A stretch of DNA of 64,000 nucleotides from NCBI GenBank assembly GCA_030141605.1, contig JAQGDQ010000302.1, positions 62,001-126,000 of the forward strand. The letters run 5' to 3'. Origin of the DNA: Tubiluchus corallicola. Its lineage: Eukaryota > Priapulida > Priapulimorpha > Priapulimorphida > Tubiluchidae. A program made the position numbers and the translations under genes. Numbering within the stretch: the first letter of the stretch is position 1; every line of letters begins with the position of its first letter. Positions 14,201 to 24,480 of the stretch are shown here, piece by piece. A model generated the notes under the pieces. It saw only the letters and a program-made list of their open reading frames with translations. It was not told the origin of the DNA and did no database searches.

Positions 14201-17200
14201 GAAAAGAAGAAGAGCTACTGCAAGTGAGAGTGCAGTTAGCTAAGATGTCTGAACTTGTCGATTTACAGACAAATGAACTGAAACAGAAGTCAGAGGAGAT
14301 AAGGTAGGCAGTTGTTGCTTACAGTCGATATTAACAAAAGTGGCATAGTACACTCATATCTCGGCTTGTCGGACAAAAGCAGGGAGACATTGGTCCAAAT
14401 TTACCGATTGCCCGTATTTTCCAACACTAAACTAATACAGTAGGCGCCTTGTATTAGATTCACGGTAATGTAGAATCAATCACCTAATTGCCTCAAAAAT
14501 GTTTAATATGCACCACTCCTATGCAAAACTATATAAAAACTGTTAGCAATTGACTCAAATAACTCGGCATAATTGATTCTGTATTTGTGCTTGTAGAGAT
14601 ATACACATGGATACACTGATGTATGTCATGTAAACAAAGTGACGTCCCGCCAACTTGCGGTCAGCATGCGAAATACGGACTGTGTCCGTATTATGCGGGA
14701 CTTTTAACGGACCAGATTTTGTCCGAATTTTCTGATATCCGTAAAAGCGAGGTCCAGCAAACTGAGATATGAGTGTATACAGACTTCTTACTTGTATTTT
14801 ATTTAGTTGATCTTAAACTAACTGTGTTAACCCATTTTTCAAGATGTAGTGATGATAACAAACTACAAAGCAAATTTAGTTCATTTAGCTTAGCTGACTG
14901 TGTTAATTTTTTGAATAAATTAGCAGTTCATGTCAATTGTCGTGCCTTTGCTACAGCAATTAATAGAAAGTGTAAATACTAGTGTATGTTATTACATAGG
15001 AAACATAAGAAGTTAACAAGTCGTTACAAGCAAGAAGCAAGCTCAAGAAGTGAAGAGTTGTCAACATTAGAAGACAGGATGAAGTTAGTCGAAGCAACAG
15101 CCAAAAATGCAGCGGCTTCCAATCAGGTTTTGCACATTAGCAAGTAGTTGTCCGAAAGAATAATTACGATTTCCATATTAACAGATCATTTTAATAGTTT
15201 TTTATTTAATTTTTTTAAGAAACTGTTTTTTAATTCTGGGAATAAATTCCTAGAAAATAGAGTGTTTTTAAATTCAATTGAAAATTTAAAGTTTAAATGT
15301 AGTACAACTTTAATATGAGACCATTCCACATTCCATTGTAATATTTTTAGTTTCCTAGTTAATTCGAGATGCACTTTGGAGTTGGACTGCCTTCACTGCT
15401 TGGAGATGTAGTGGCCTACTGGCCTAAGGCAACTGCAGTGTAAGCAAAAGGTCCTGGTTCAAATCCGGGCTGCATCGCATCCCAATTTTTTCACATTTCC
15501 TGTCTTTCAAGTTTAGTATCAGAATTTTTCCGACTTAACTTTGGGTTTGTACTATCATTTTTAGTTTTCTATTGAAAATAGATTATGATCAAAAATGTAA
15601 CAAATGTTTCAATGGTTTTATTCCCAGAAGGCTTGTGATGCAAAAATGCTTCTTGTTCTTTAGAATTTATAGACTGTTGTTTATCAATCGCTTGATTTGC
15701 AACATATTAACTTTGCAATTTGTGTTTATAGAGAAACTCCAAGTTGATAACTGCCGGTTCAGCCTGCTTGGAGAACAATCACGATCATATTATTACCCGA
15801 CAGAGAGAAGCACTGTCTGAGATGCGAGAACGAATTGTAGAGCTTCGGGAAATTAAAAAAGGCATCTCAGCATTTACATAATTTGTAGTGTTAATGATGA
15901 TTATGTAGTGATAAAAAAGTACAACAATGGGAGTTCTAGGAAGAAGCAGTGCAGTTATATATTTCATTCTGCATGAAAAATTGTCATCTGTAAAGAAGAT
16001 GCAAGATGCTAAAAATTTTGCAAACAAAATAGCCTTACGTTACTAAAATGTGTAAAAAATGTGTTTCGTTACATTTTTAATATTAAATGGGACAAGTGGC
16101 AGGGAAGCACTAATCGCCGAAAAAAACACTTAGGGATTTACTAAACAGTGAAGCTATGGCTGTTTAGATTACTCCAAAATTGCTGAGACATTTAAAAATT
16201 TGCCTGGTGTTTTTTACACATTTTCACACTTTGTAAATCAATATTCAGCACTTGGCAGAACTCACTTAATGTAGATGATTTCATTGCAGGACCAAGACCG
16301 AACCTTATTGTCAAAGTTAACAGTTTAGGACAAGTTAACAAAGTGGACAATGAAAAAGTATAGGTGTCTAAGCCATGTACGGATGCACATTTACTCTTTT
16401 TTAACAGTAGTTGGAATTGTATGGGACATGAATCTCCATGACAAGTGCCTATCCTTTTACTAACAAGGCCTAACGTAGCCTAACTTCTGTTACCAAGCAT
16501 GCACTATGGCTCCCTCATCTGTATGCAACTAGCTGAGCCAGACTAAATTCATTGCACTATTTGGCATTGTCAAAACAAGGCATCATCAGAATCACAGTAA
16601 ACAAATGTACAGACAGAAAACTACATAAAAAATTTTGATAAGAATTCTCTTTAAATTTTTAGTTAGCATAGCAAGCTTAAGTTGGTTACCATTTTCTTTC
16701 ATATCATTTGACATTTTTGCAAACAAAGTTCATTTATTTCTTTTAAATCTTTTATTATGCCAGATGTAACAAGTGAACAATTAGCTCACCAGGTGTCAGT
16801 ACTGAAGAAACAACTGTCCGAATTTCGTGTACATGATGCCCTACAAGAGAACAAGCATCTGAACCAGCTTATCATTCCTCAGCATCACAACAGTGAACCT
16901 GCCTATCAAACAGATTTGGCTCTAGAGAGAACAGCCCATCAAGAAACCAAAGACACACTGGAAAATAGCGAGGATTCGGTAAGAAATTTCTTTTATGTCT
17001 TTTAGAGCAATCATATGTTGATAGCTGATCTCTCTATCCTCTGTGAGTTTCCAGACTTGACTGTAAAAATTCACTGGTGTCACTCAACCGAAAGAGCCAG
17101 AATCTTCTGGAATCAGAATTTACCTTTTGATCTTTGGTACCATTATTTGATCTTAACCACCACTTTTAAAACCAGTATTTGTTAAAGTACAGTTTGATAA

Positions 17201-20200
17201 TTTGCAAAACTAGTATCCAGCTGACAATGGTAGGGCATTTGGCAGTACAGGAACACAGCTCATTACTAAGGAGAATCCTTTAAGGTGAGAGACTGAACTA
17301 GCGGAGGTGGCTTATGTTTAGCCACATTCCAATTCATGTCCTGCTACAGTGACGCAAACAAGGAGGGACAATAAGGCGAATGAAATTAACAAGCCGTTTT
17401 CCTGCTAGTCAATGACAAATATGTTTACCAGGCCCAGTGTTGCTTAACTGCTGTTACTAACCCTCACTTGTTTTTGCATTACTATTAAGGTTTGATTTTT
17501 GTTAAATACATTTTAGTGCTAGAAAGATTGATTTATAGTACCATTTTTTAGGGTTGCTTGATCATTTGCTTCAGTACATTGAAAAAAATTGTGGCTGTGC
17601 AATTGCAAAATTTTCCCATTAGAGTGAGCTAACCATCGATTTTAAAGCATTCCTAGAACTCAACTTTATTATATTTAGGTTTATTGCATTGCAGTTTGAA
17701 AGCTACTATTGTCAAATATTTTACTTTGGTGAACTGTGTTTTGGAACTGGTGTTCTAGGGAGACTAAAGTTGCTATTTTATAAATTGGCTGTAGCCAGAA
17801 TATAAATAGCAGGACAGTCAGACACATTCAACACTATAGTGTAAATTACAATGATATATCATTAAAAATAAATGGCTTAATGTTGGCCAACAGCCTGAAA
17901 CAGTTTTTTTATTTCAGTATTTAAACATGGCACACAGTATAGCCAATCAATTAAGAGTGAGCGAGCCACATGCTTTACATTCACTTACACATCTACCTGC
18001 TGATCAGCAACATGGCATAATGACGGCACGTAAGAACCTTCTGCAGCATATGAGTAGCGCCCTCTCTGAATTGCTTGAAAAAATAAGCCGGAAAGAAGAT
18101 ATGCTTCGTGATTATGAGCTAAACTTAAAAAAACTTAGGTAATCCATGTCTCATATTAATATATATTAAACGTGTCCTTTGGTTTCGCTAATAGAAATGT
18201 TTAAAAGCAATGACAGTGATATGAGTCATGCCGCAAAATGTTTGCTAATTTGTACATAAGTCAGTTTTGGTTTTAGCTGTGCTACTTAAGAAAAGCTTTT
18301 TTGGCATGATGAAAAACTATTAATTTATTATTATTAATTATATATTATAATATTATTAATATTATTATTTATATTATTAATTATTTATTTATTTATTATT
18401 AATTTAGTGCTTGTTGCTTTTTGCACGTGTTGTTGAAGTGATTTTGAATTTGTAAAAATGCATTTCACATTAACCATTTCCCTTGTAGGATAGCTGAATC
18501 ACTAGCCCAAGAAAAGGCAAAGGAAAATAATCTAGCTTTGGTAAGTGCTCAATAAAAAATTAAATATGCAACACATTTTATAGGCAAATGTTTATATTGT
18601 GTCATATGCTCATGACATGCTTATCTAAATTAAAGAAGTAAAAAAACTGACTCTTATACATCATATATTAGAACTAATACTACATTGTAGACTTTGAACT
18701 TTGGTTCTTAATAATTACTTAGGAGGAAGTAAGTCTCTGTAGGAAGCTAGAATCAAGATAATTCCGACCGTGTTTCACACTTTTTTTGTTACTTTGCTAA
18801 AACTGTAAAATGACACTAGAAGCAACATTTGATTTTTTGGAAGATGTACATTTTTGCTTAACTATTGTGTTAAATGATAGATGCAATGTAGTGGTAGTGG
18901 CAGTTTTATACAGAATAGTCAAAAATACTTCATTTTTTATATTCATAGTTAAAATGATAAATGAAAACAATAAACTTTCTGCAGGTTATTAAGGAACTAT
19001 TTTGTGTGGGCAGAGAATACTGTATGACATTTATCACTGATCAACTGCCCTGTAGTTCGCTAAATAGTAGAAAATGGAAGGTGTTATCTTTTTCTATTTC
19101 TAATTTGTAATAATGTACCTAATTCAAAGAAACTGTTTTTAAGCTTATCGCTTTGCGTATAATTGACTCGAAATTGTCATGACAATTATGATGTTTTTGT
19201 ATGTAATTTGGCACACTAGAACCTGGTATCCAGCACTTACTAATTCTAATGGTTGTGGCTAGATTGAAACTTCGCTCATTATCACATATAACCCATTCAG
19301 GTAAGACTCACGACTGACAGGTGCCTTAGCGACATCCTCGCACAAAAATTAAATATTAAAACCAGCTATTGTATATAATAGGTGCACATTATGGCATTAA
19401 GCACCATTGTGCAACATACTAAGAACTTGTTCCACCTCGTGTATAATCAAAAATGCCTTCTTAACGGGATTTAGATTTAATTTGCTTCATTTATAGGATA
19501 ATCTACATGAAAGCAAGGAGGAAGTAGAATATTTACAGGAAGCCCTTCGTAAGTTAAGAGAAAGTCTGCAGTGGGAAAAGAAGCTGAATGCTGCCATCAA
19601 AGAAAAAAAGGTATTGGTTAAATTTTTGGTTGCTCCTGGTACTAGATTCAGCGTGAAGCTTGCGAAATTGTCAGATTTGTCCTAAACCGAAAATTGAAAA
19701 GTATTTTTACCAAGGTTCAGGTCCCAAGTTAAGCAGTCACCCTGTTCGTTGAAAACTGAGAGCTGATTTTGTCTGAAAACATATCTAAATAATTGTTCTA
19801 TGATGCCTCTGGTCATTCTCCTGAAAAAGCGTAGCTGTCTTAGAAGGTTACTTACGAAAATGAATACCTTAAAAAAACATTGTCACATGTACGTCGAACG
19901 TCTGTTGGAATATTGAAAGCTGGAAAACTCGAAGTACATTTCTATTTGATAATAATTAGAGTTTCTGGCATTTGCTTTTAAGGCAGTTGTCTTTAGAAAG
20001 TGACACAGGACATGTCAAAGAAAGAGGGTTGCCTGTATTGTGCTCAACATACTCTGTTTTTGCAAATGGACCATCTAGCATTGAACAATTTCTATCTAAT
20101 TTACCCACATGCTTTCACTTCTATACCAGTAGATATTTTTGATGTAAATCTAATATTCTTTCACCTATGTGTGAAATAAATTTCATATCATGTCATGTCA

Positions 20201-20660
20201 TGACATGTTTTTAATTTAATTGTGTCTGATTTGGGGATCAACCCTACAATCACTCGTGAACTGAAGGCTTGTTCTACAACACGTCTATTGCTACTTTTTG
20301 GAAGAAACATTAATTGTTTTCTTGGAGTACTTTTTCCTGCTGTTTCTCTCATGTTTTACTCGGAAATTCCTAAATGTCTAACAGCTATTTATAAATCAAA
20401 CTTTTTCCAATTTTTTATTAAAGATTTTTTATCCGTGGATTTCGAGGTTTGTAATGTGTCAAAAAATTATTTCCATGCTGAGTAGAACTTCACCGGCACA
20501 AGAGAAACATCAACAGATACTGCTGTCTCTAACAAATCAGTAATAAGAATTTTAGATTCAGTATTACTTACATTTGCACTGTTATGTTGCTTTTCAGAAG
20601 CTGATAGTAGAGGCTCCTGGATTTCGAAGCCATAGACAAACAGGTCTGCATCAGCAATGA
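833..20660 (+). CDS. FHAD1: FHAD1-like coiled-coil protein, 3' 19 exons (5' end outside window)
   Basis: Exons read: 833-1066, 2177-2383, 3118-3225, 4267-4467, 9512-9713, 10412-10610, 10960-11164, 11684-11897, 12521-12599, 12825-12903, 13361-13463, 14165-14303, 15000-15126, 15732-15861, 16764-16978, 17918-18138, 18489-18540, 19497-19610, 20598-20660 (TGA). The phases agree at every junction and give 963 residues plus stop. The protein is nearly all charged heptad coiled coil, with no membrane segment. Three stretches resemble human FHAD1 as I remember it: RQREALSEMRERI (about residue 725), SRKEDMLRDYE followed by a KLR end (about 875-887), and LQEALRKLRESLQWEKKLN (about 924-936). A helical block of exons 5-6 (about 255-335) also resembles its middle. 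The family usually has about 1400 residues with an N-terminal FHA domain, so roughly a third is missing on the left. The family's role is poorly known. An AATAAA at 20780-20785 is a plausible polyadenylation signal. The intron after 15861 needs a GC donor. Orthology rests on memory; a BLASTP search would settle it. Confidence 0.8.
1067..4266. other. FHAD1: FHAD1 introns between readable exons 1 and 4
   Basis: These introns are AT-rich and contain no further exons, apart from exons 2 and 3 (2177-2383, 3118-3225). A 5S-rRNA-like SINE fragment lies just before exon 2 (see its own entry). The open frame at 1821-2231 crosses that fragment and is not a gene. Confidence 0.55.
1985..2030 (-). mobile_element. 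5S-rRNA-like SINE fragment A
   Basis: The plus strand reads GTGGTCACCCATTCATTTAC then TAACCA, close to the reverse complement of the 3' half of animal 5S rRNA (GGTCNCCCATCCAAGTACTAACCAGG, then TGCTTARCTT). It is too diverged and short to be a working 5S gene. SINE3-type elements carry such heads. Confidence 0.5.
5157..5219. repeat. (CT)n microsatellite
   Basis: An almost uninterrupted CT tract of about 60 bases lies 3' of the GPCR gene. It produces spurious Leu-Ser and Arg-Glu open frames on the two strands. Confidence 0.97.
5482..6462 (-). CDS. Class A (rhodopsin-like) G protein-coupled receptor, single exon, nested antisense in FHAD1 intron
   Basis: This is a complete 326-residue seven-helix receptor in one exon. 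An in-frame TGA lies 21 bases upstream of the ATG, which supports the start. Class A landmarks: GN50-51 in helix 1, LAVADLL with D79 in helix 2, ERY 129-131 at the end of helix 3, W157 in helix 4, P198 and Y206 in helix 5, CWAP 254-257 in helix 6, and NPILY 290-294 in helix 7 followed by a short helix 8 with C310. The helix 7 and tail sequence (NSACNPILYAVFSGPFR) looks most like amine-type receptors. However, the amine-binding aspartate of helix 3 is replaced by G112, and the usual disulphide cysteines of helix 3 (V105 here) and loop 2 are both absent. The ligand cannot be assigned. It probably sits in the plasma membrane and couples to G proteins. AATAAA on the minus strand (5353-5358) lies about 125 bases past the stop. 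Confidence 0.93.
   Translation of the reverse strand: MQHENKEQRFSSSTAPVDLTTSSIQEAEISAATIVFSILLSILASLIIIGNSMVIIAVAKYNHLRTRTFSLVASLAVADLLVGIIVIPLYMVQMYQDPPGNLVLVKVRRVIGNFVTNVSIFHICVIAIERYVKILRPLKYNVYVTNTSVSIAIILAWMLSTAQGIALLSTNWEWQQLKEAKGYRMYHIMDGIIMYVIPVSLILAVYTRIWIVAWQQARKINDKKQGVEGATIKRVREFKATTVLGTVVLAYAGCWAPYFIQKFRDLHCRCGNEVLDAVTLWIAYVNSACNPILYAVFSGPFRATFKRMLCGLWKRQRVTNSPMDTM
6958..7079 (+). promoter_or_regulatory. Candidate internal core promoter with noncoding first exon
   Basis: An E-box CACGTG at 6958-6963 is followed by TATAAAAA at 6976-6983 and a TCAGT initiator-like site at 7008-7012, about 33 bases on. From about 7010 there is no ATG until a perfect AG|GTAAGC donor at 7078/7079. 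This looks like a short untranslated first exon on the plus strand. Spliced to FHAD1 exon 5 it would put the first ATG at 9533, in the FHAD1 frame. It could equally belong to an unannotated noncoding RNA or be chance. Confidence 0.45.
8945..9200. repeat. Degenerate tandem repeat, unit about 65-70 bases
   Basis: The sequence repeats a pattern of TTCTAAAYATGTTTTTA, then a CTGACAATTTTAAA-like part, then a TTTTCTGKCAGCAT-like part, two to four times with many differences. It lies upstream of FHAD1 exon 5. Period and copy number are eye estimates. Confidence 0.5.
9512..10610 (+). CDS. FHAD1: FHAD1 exons 5-6: conserved helical block in the middle of the protein
   Basis: These two exons (9512-9713 and 10412-10610) encode about residues 251-384 of the readable protein. 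Unlike the rest, the first part is rich in hydrophobics and serine (SVQSAVNLLNN, then IRLFSVVCSWMQAAEESVEEW) and looks like a compact helical bundle rather than a plain coiled coil. It continues into FLTWLQRLHSEYTDVLLRDQELL and then into a lysine/glutamate coiled coil. Human FHAD1, as I recall it, has a comparable segment with a tryptophan followed by acidic helix and a gap near a SWLEEVEQLL motif. The first ATG of exon 5 (9533) is in frame and would be the natural start of any transcript beginning at the internal promoter near 7 kb. Confidence 0.75.
13090..13185 (-). mobile_element. tRNA-like SINE head of a second family
   Basis: On the minus strand an A-box-like TGGGCAATGATTATGC is followed about 40 bases later by a B-box-like CCGGGTTCAAAACTTGCC. 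The spacing suits a Pol III type 2 promoter. No tRNA acceptor stem forms clearly. The body differs from the SINE at 15.4 kb. It lies in an FHAD1 intron. Confidence 0.4.
14351..14775. mobile_element. pogo/Tc1-mariner-like MITE, copy 1
   Basis: A 425-bp non-coding element is flanked by TA dinucleotides. Its left end, CACTCATATCTCGGCTTGTC, is the inverted image of its right end (CACTCATATCTCAGTTTGCT when reversed). The TIRs are about 27 bp with a few mismatches. The middle matches a second copy at 45.57-45.89 kb, including ACTAAACTAATACAGTAGGC and GGACTTTTAAC. The TA target and the CTCGGyTTRyCGGA-type terminus suggest the pogo/Tigger group. It lies in an FHAD1 intron. Confidence 0.75.
15405..15555 (+). 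mobile_element. tRNA-derived SINE, copy 1 (plus strand)
   Basis: The head at 15405-15476 folds like a tRNA. All seven acceptor pairs form (GATGTAG with CTGCATC, one wobble), a GCCT/AGGC D-stem forms, and the T-arm has loop TTCAAAT with a B box GGTTCAAATCC. The anticodon arm keeps only three pairs and lacks U33, so this is not a working tRNA. A body of about 75 bases follows (TTTTTTCACATTTCCTGTCT, then CTTTCAAGTTTAG, then GGGTTTGTAC). It recurs in reverse orientation near 45.1 and 57.2 kb. Confidence 0.7.
15732..20660 (+). CDS. FHAD1: FHAD1 exons 14-19: C-terminal coiled coil and stop
   Basis: Exons 15732-15861, 16764-16978, 17918-18138, 18489-18540, 19497-19610 and 20598-20660 carry the best family matches (see the gene entry). 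The last exon is short: 20 codons, starting KLIVEAPGF and ending HQQ before TGA at 20658-20660, after a clean TTTTCAG acceptor. Exon 14 runs out of frame at a TAA near 15880 unless an AAG|GC donor at 15861 is used. That donor gives the phase the next exon requires. The C-terminal exon has no domain I recognise, so the real last exon could be elsewhere, but phase and acceptor both fit. Confidence 0.7.
16448..16495 (-). mobile_element. 5S-rRNA-like SINE fragment B
   Basis: TTTTACTAACAAGGCCTAAC followed by GTAGCCTAACTTCTGTTACC on the plus strand follows the reverse complement of 5S rRNA around the TACTAACCAGGCCC and GCTTARCTTC segments. It lies in an FHAD1 intron. Confidence 0.5.
17420..17460 (-). 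mobile_element. 5S-rRNA-like SINE fragment C
   Basis: TGTTTACCAGGCCCAGTGTT followed by GCTTAACTGCTGTTAC again matches the reverse complement of the 5S internal segment, and is the closest of the four. It is about 1 kb from fragment B. Confidence 0.5.
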
Positions 20661-23005
20661 TAGATATTTCACTGTTCTCTTAAGGTAAAATTCATTGAGC
20701 ATGACATTCTGATATCAAATTGCTCCATATTCCACTTCAAAAAAGTAACGTTTTCTATCTCTATTGTAGAACACATCCCAATAAAACCTATTACTACAAC
20801 TAATATTGTTTCTTTTCTACTGTGCCATTGGTGAACACCATATATGTTAACCATTGGTGTAGAAGTTGCATTGTAAACCACATGGTATCTAGCAAACCTA
20901 GTGTAAGTCATTACTTCCGAGATGACCTAACTAATGATTTTTAAATCATACTGTTCTTTTTCTATCCTTAACAGATTAGATTATGTAAAGTTTGTGGACA
21001 AGGGCCTGATGTAGAATTTTCATCCTTGTGACATTTTCTATTTATATATTTGAAAATTCATGTCAACGGCTGTATTTATCGACAAATATAGTTTATATCT
21101 GAAAAGTGGCACACATGACAGCACTGGCATGACTTTAGCTGCATCAAAAACAGTAACTGTTAGTACTCAGTGTGCTGTGTGGAGGAAGTAATCGTCAGTT
21201 ATAAAATGTATCTTCCAAACTAAATAAAATATCATGCTTAAACTAAAAATAGAAAGCACGAAATTGTTTTTCCTATCTGTGAGTGTTGTTGTGAGAATGG
21301 TGAGTTTTTTAATAATCGGAGTAGTGACATTTTTCTGTCATTGACAAAAACATCTAGCTAGGTTATGAGCCTCACAATTTCCCAAAACGCCTATCTTCTT
21401 TTTAGTGAGATTAAATGATTTAAATAGCTCTTTAGTAACAATAATTTTGCAGGTGTAGAGACTTCTGCCTAGGCTACAATAGAGCTGCTAGTTCGTATCA
21501 CAAACATTGCAGCAGACAAGAACAGATGGCTTGAATCACGTTGGGGTGCTAGATCAGCGAAGTCATTTTATCAACCTAGACAATCAAATAGTGTGGCAAC
21601 TATTGTGTTTATGATGGCATTTCACAGTTATGTAGAAATTTTGCAATAATAGATAGATAAAGTTATGTCACTTATACTTTATCTCTTAAAGAGCAGATTG
21701 TATGCAAATTTTTAATTAATCATGAAGAATTATGTAAGAATTTCTGTTTATTTTATTTTACCAAACAACAAATTGTGTCACTTAATGTTTGTTGCAAATC
21801 AAATAAACAAAACATCTGCTGGTTCTGTAATGAAATTACAGTTTGTCTGGGAATGAAACTGAGATCCTCACATGCATTATACCAGACCAGGTCGAGTCCT
21901 ATACTTTATGTTTCGTATAAAATGTGCATGTGTTCATTTCTAGATGACAGAATAAGGTTCTAGCATGTAGATTCAGTTGAACTTGTTATTTTTATCTGGT
22001 CATTTTAATTACAAAATCTTGACAGTTAAGGACTTTATAATGACTGTGTGCAATAATTATGTATATTTCTTTGGTTTTCATATGTATCTTATTCCTGGTG
22101 ACACATTATTTTTATCACTATTTATATTTATAGCACATTTCATAAAATATGAATGTTGTCATGTGGTCATATTGTTATAATGAAATTTTAAGTGTTGTAG
22201 GTATAATGTACACAAACAATTGTAGTATCTTTATTGATCTGACAATCTTTAACCCTAGCTTTTATCTATGACTTTTATCACATGTAGTGTTAAAAACTCT
22301 TTTGTGTATTTGTGTGTTAACTAGCATCTTCTATTTTGGGCAAACAGTTCAAAATAAAATATTTCTTGCTATAACAATAACAGTGCTGTGCATTACGTTC
22401 AGTAAAATGTTAAATTTGTTAACTTTATCTATTAATATTATCACACTGTTATGTCTTATAATTTATTATAAAATTATTACATGTATAATTTGTTGCAAAA
22501 TATATTTCCATGTTGACTTGTATATAATTTTTTTTTGTTTTGATTAATTACATTTCAGTAGATTATTTTCACAAAAAAGGCATAATACACTTTTTCCTGG
22601 GCTAGATACTATGCACAAACATTCTTCTTTATTATTAATATGCAGGTAATCCAACAAACTGTTACGTACATTCCTGTACATGCCAGGCACAAAAATATAT
22701 TATCATCTATTTTTTACTTTCATAGGGCAAGATAATAGTAATAAGCTATGCTTTTTAGATGACCTGCAACACATTTATATTTAGATGTGAGTGTGAGGCA
22801 CTTTTTATTTCAATGTCAAAGTAAGAAGTAAATTAAAATTGAACTACGTTTAACCTACTCATGGTATTGCTGTACATGAAATAAGTATTGTTGTAAATGT
22901 TATTTTTGTGAAATACATGACTTATAATAATTGTAGTGCACAGTAAACAAACGCACCTGCACCATATCTTTGTTCTGTGTTCTTAGTTAGCAAGTTATTG
23001 CTTAC

Positions 23006-23138
23006 TTCGGTGAAGAATTGAAAGATAACTGGGATGGTGGTACAGCGAAAAGCTACTGTCCAGCGTCCATCGTATAATGTCAAAAAGTACCCGTTAATGC
23101 CAAGCGTTACGTCGTGCAAGGTGCCCTTGTTTGTACGA
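23006..23138 (-). other. Doubtful isolated coding exon
   Basis: On the minus strand a CCTTCCAG acceptor opens a 133-base frame of 44 codons (RTNKGTLHDVTLGINGYF, then a stretch rich in aromatic and hydrophobic residues). It ends at GAA|GTAAGC. Base composition is less AT-rich than around it. I do not recognise the peptide and found no partner exons. It may be chance or part of a dead element. Confidence 0.22.
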
Positions 23139-24061
23139 CTGGAAGGATCGTTGAGGGTTCCTCAATTTAGAAATTGCGCCTTGAATTCATCGAGGCATGT
23201 TGTCTGATAGATTGAGTAGACTCGTCTCGTATGTGCGAGAATGGCAGTGTATCGTGATCAAATATTGTTTGTCCCAATTATATTTTGATATGCCCCAGAT
23301 TTATTTTGTTGCATAGACTCAGATTGCTGAGTCGTGAATAAAATGATCGTAAGCTGTCCACTGCGTTACTAAAGCTTAAATCAAGTGTACGCGTTTGTAT
23401 TGAATTTTTGCTTATTTAGCTTGTAAACGAATGTAGAAATAGTAGTAGTACGAGTTACTTTCATTTTGTGTTGCTAGGTCAGATTCTTAGCTACTTAGTG
23501 TTACTATACTAGAGTTAATATCGTAATTAAGGGAAATTTAGAAGATTTGTAAAAGCAGTACCGCCACCAGTTTTACCCATAATTAATAATTTTAATAACA
23601 CTATAACAGTTCTATGACTTAAAGAATTCTTTAACCATATGACAAATTTATTTTCTGATCAATACTGTTATTTTGGTTACATCCTCATGACGGTTAGGTT
23701 TTCATTCATTTGCATGTTGTAATAAAAACAGTCTTGAAAGTTTAACCGCATTAACTATGACCAAGTTTCCATACTTTGATAATTCATCTAAAATTATCAA
23801 AACCGACATAAAATTCTCAATTCATTTAAGCCTCAGGATTGTTAGTGATCATGAATTGGTTGTGATAATGTCATTAGAAAATTTTTGTCTGCGATAACAA
23901 TCGATTTTCAGAGCTGGTTGCGATCCTGATAATGATCACGATCAAATAATTTGATTCTTATAAGCCAATATTTTTGTTTACGTATTGTTGTATTTGTGTT
24001 TATATATTCTAGACTTTACCAATGCTGTCTTATTAGCCTAACTTCTTATTTTAGAAAGAAT

Positions 24062-24480
24062 CAGGGGGGGGAGCGAGGGGGGCGCACACACCCCCTGTCA
24101 AAATTTGCGCCCCCCCTGCAAAATCGGACAAATAATTTTTTTGCAGTGAAAATTGCAGTTAGCATGTAATCATTTTCAATATGAATTAGAATTAGGTAAA
24201 AAATGTTTGGTAGCTTCAGTGTATTATTTTCTTAAAACTTGTGTGTGATAAATTTCTGTAAATAACAATTTAGTTAGAGGCACATTAGTAACGTTAGGTT
24301 AACTGAGAGTTAATTTTCTCATTATTGCTCTGTCCGCTACGCCGTCCTACACACATGCTAATTATAGGCCTGCATGCAGTATAAAAGGGCTTAACCATTA
24401 TTTAACCACTTCGGATACCTCGCCCCCCCCCCCAGAAAATTTTTGCGCCCCCCTGCTTGCCACATCTAGTTCTGGCACTG
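24062..24480. mobile_element. hAT-like MITE 1 (419 bp)
   Basis: The element begins CAGGGGGGGG, ends GTTCTGGCACTG, and is flanked by a perfect 8-bp duplication GAAAGAAT (24054-24061 and 24481-24488). Eight-base duplications and CAG...CTG ends are typical of hAT transposons. Both ends carry inverted G/C-runs with GGGGGGCGCA. No transposase frame is present, so it is non-autonomous. Confidence 0.8.

Larger units (their letters stand above)
9714..20597. other. FHAD1: Remaining FHAD1 introns
   Basis: Introns over 300 bases here lie at 9714-10411, 10611-10959, 11165-11683, 11898-12520, 12904-13360, 13464-14164, 14304-14999, 15127-15731, 15862-16763, 16979-17917, 18139-18488, 18541-19496 and 19611-20597. 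Apart from the SINE and MITE copies listed separately and an AT-rich TTA/ATT tract at about 18317-18405, I recognise nothing in them. Confidence 0.55.

Noticed and set aside
15405-15476. A functional tRNA gene
   Set aside because: Acceptor, D and T arms fit, but the anticodon arm has two mismatched pairs and no U33, and the downstream body recurs elsewhere; it is a SINE head.
20669-20911. Minus-strand frame just past the FHAD1 stop
   Set aside because: It overlaps the probable FHAD1 3' UTR and polyadenylation signal and has no coding features.
21851-21905. B-box-like GGTCGAGTCC
   Set aside because: No A box or stem at the right distance, and no other copy seen in the window.
22287-22547. 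Ile/Leu-rich open frame in the intergenic region
   Set aside because: Composition is what AT-rich DNA gives by chance; no conserved pattern.
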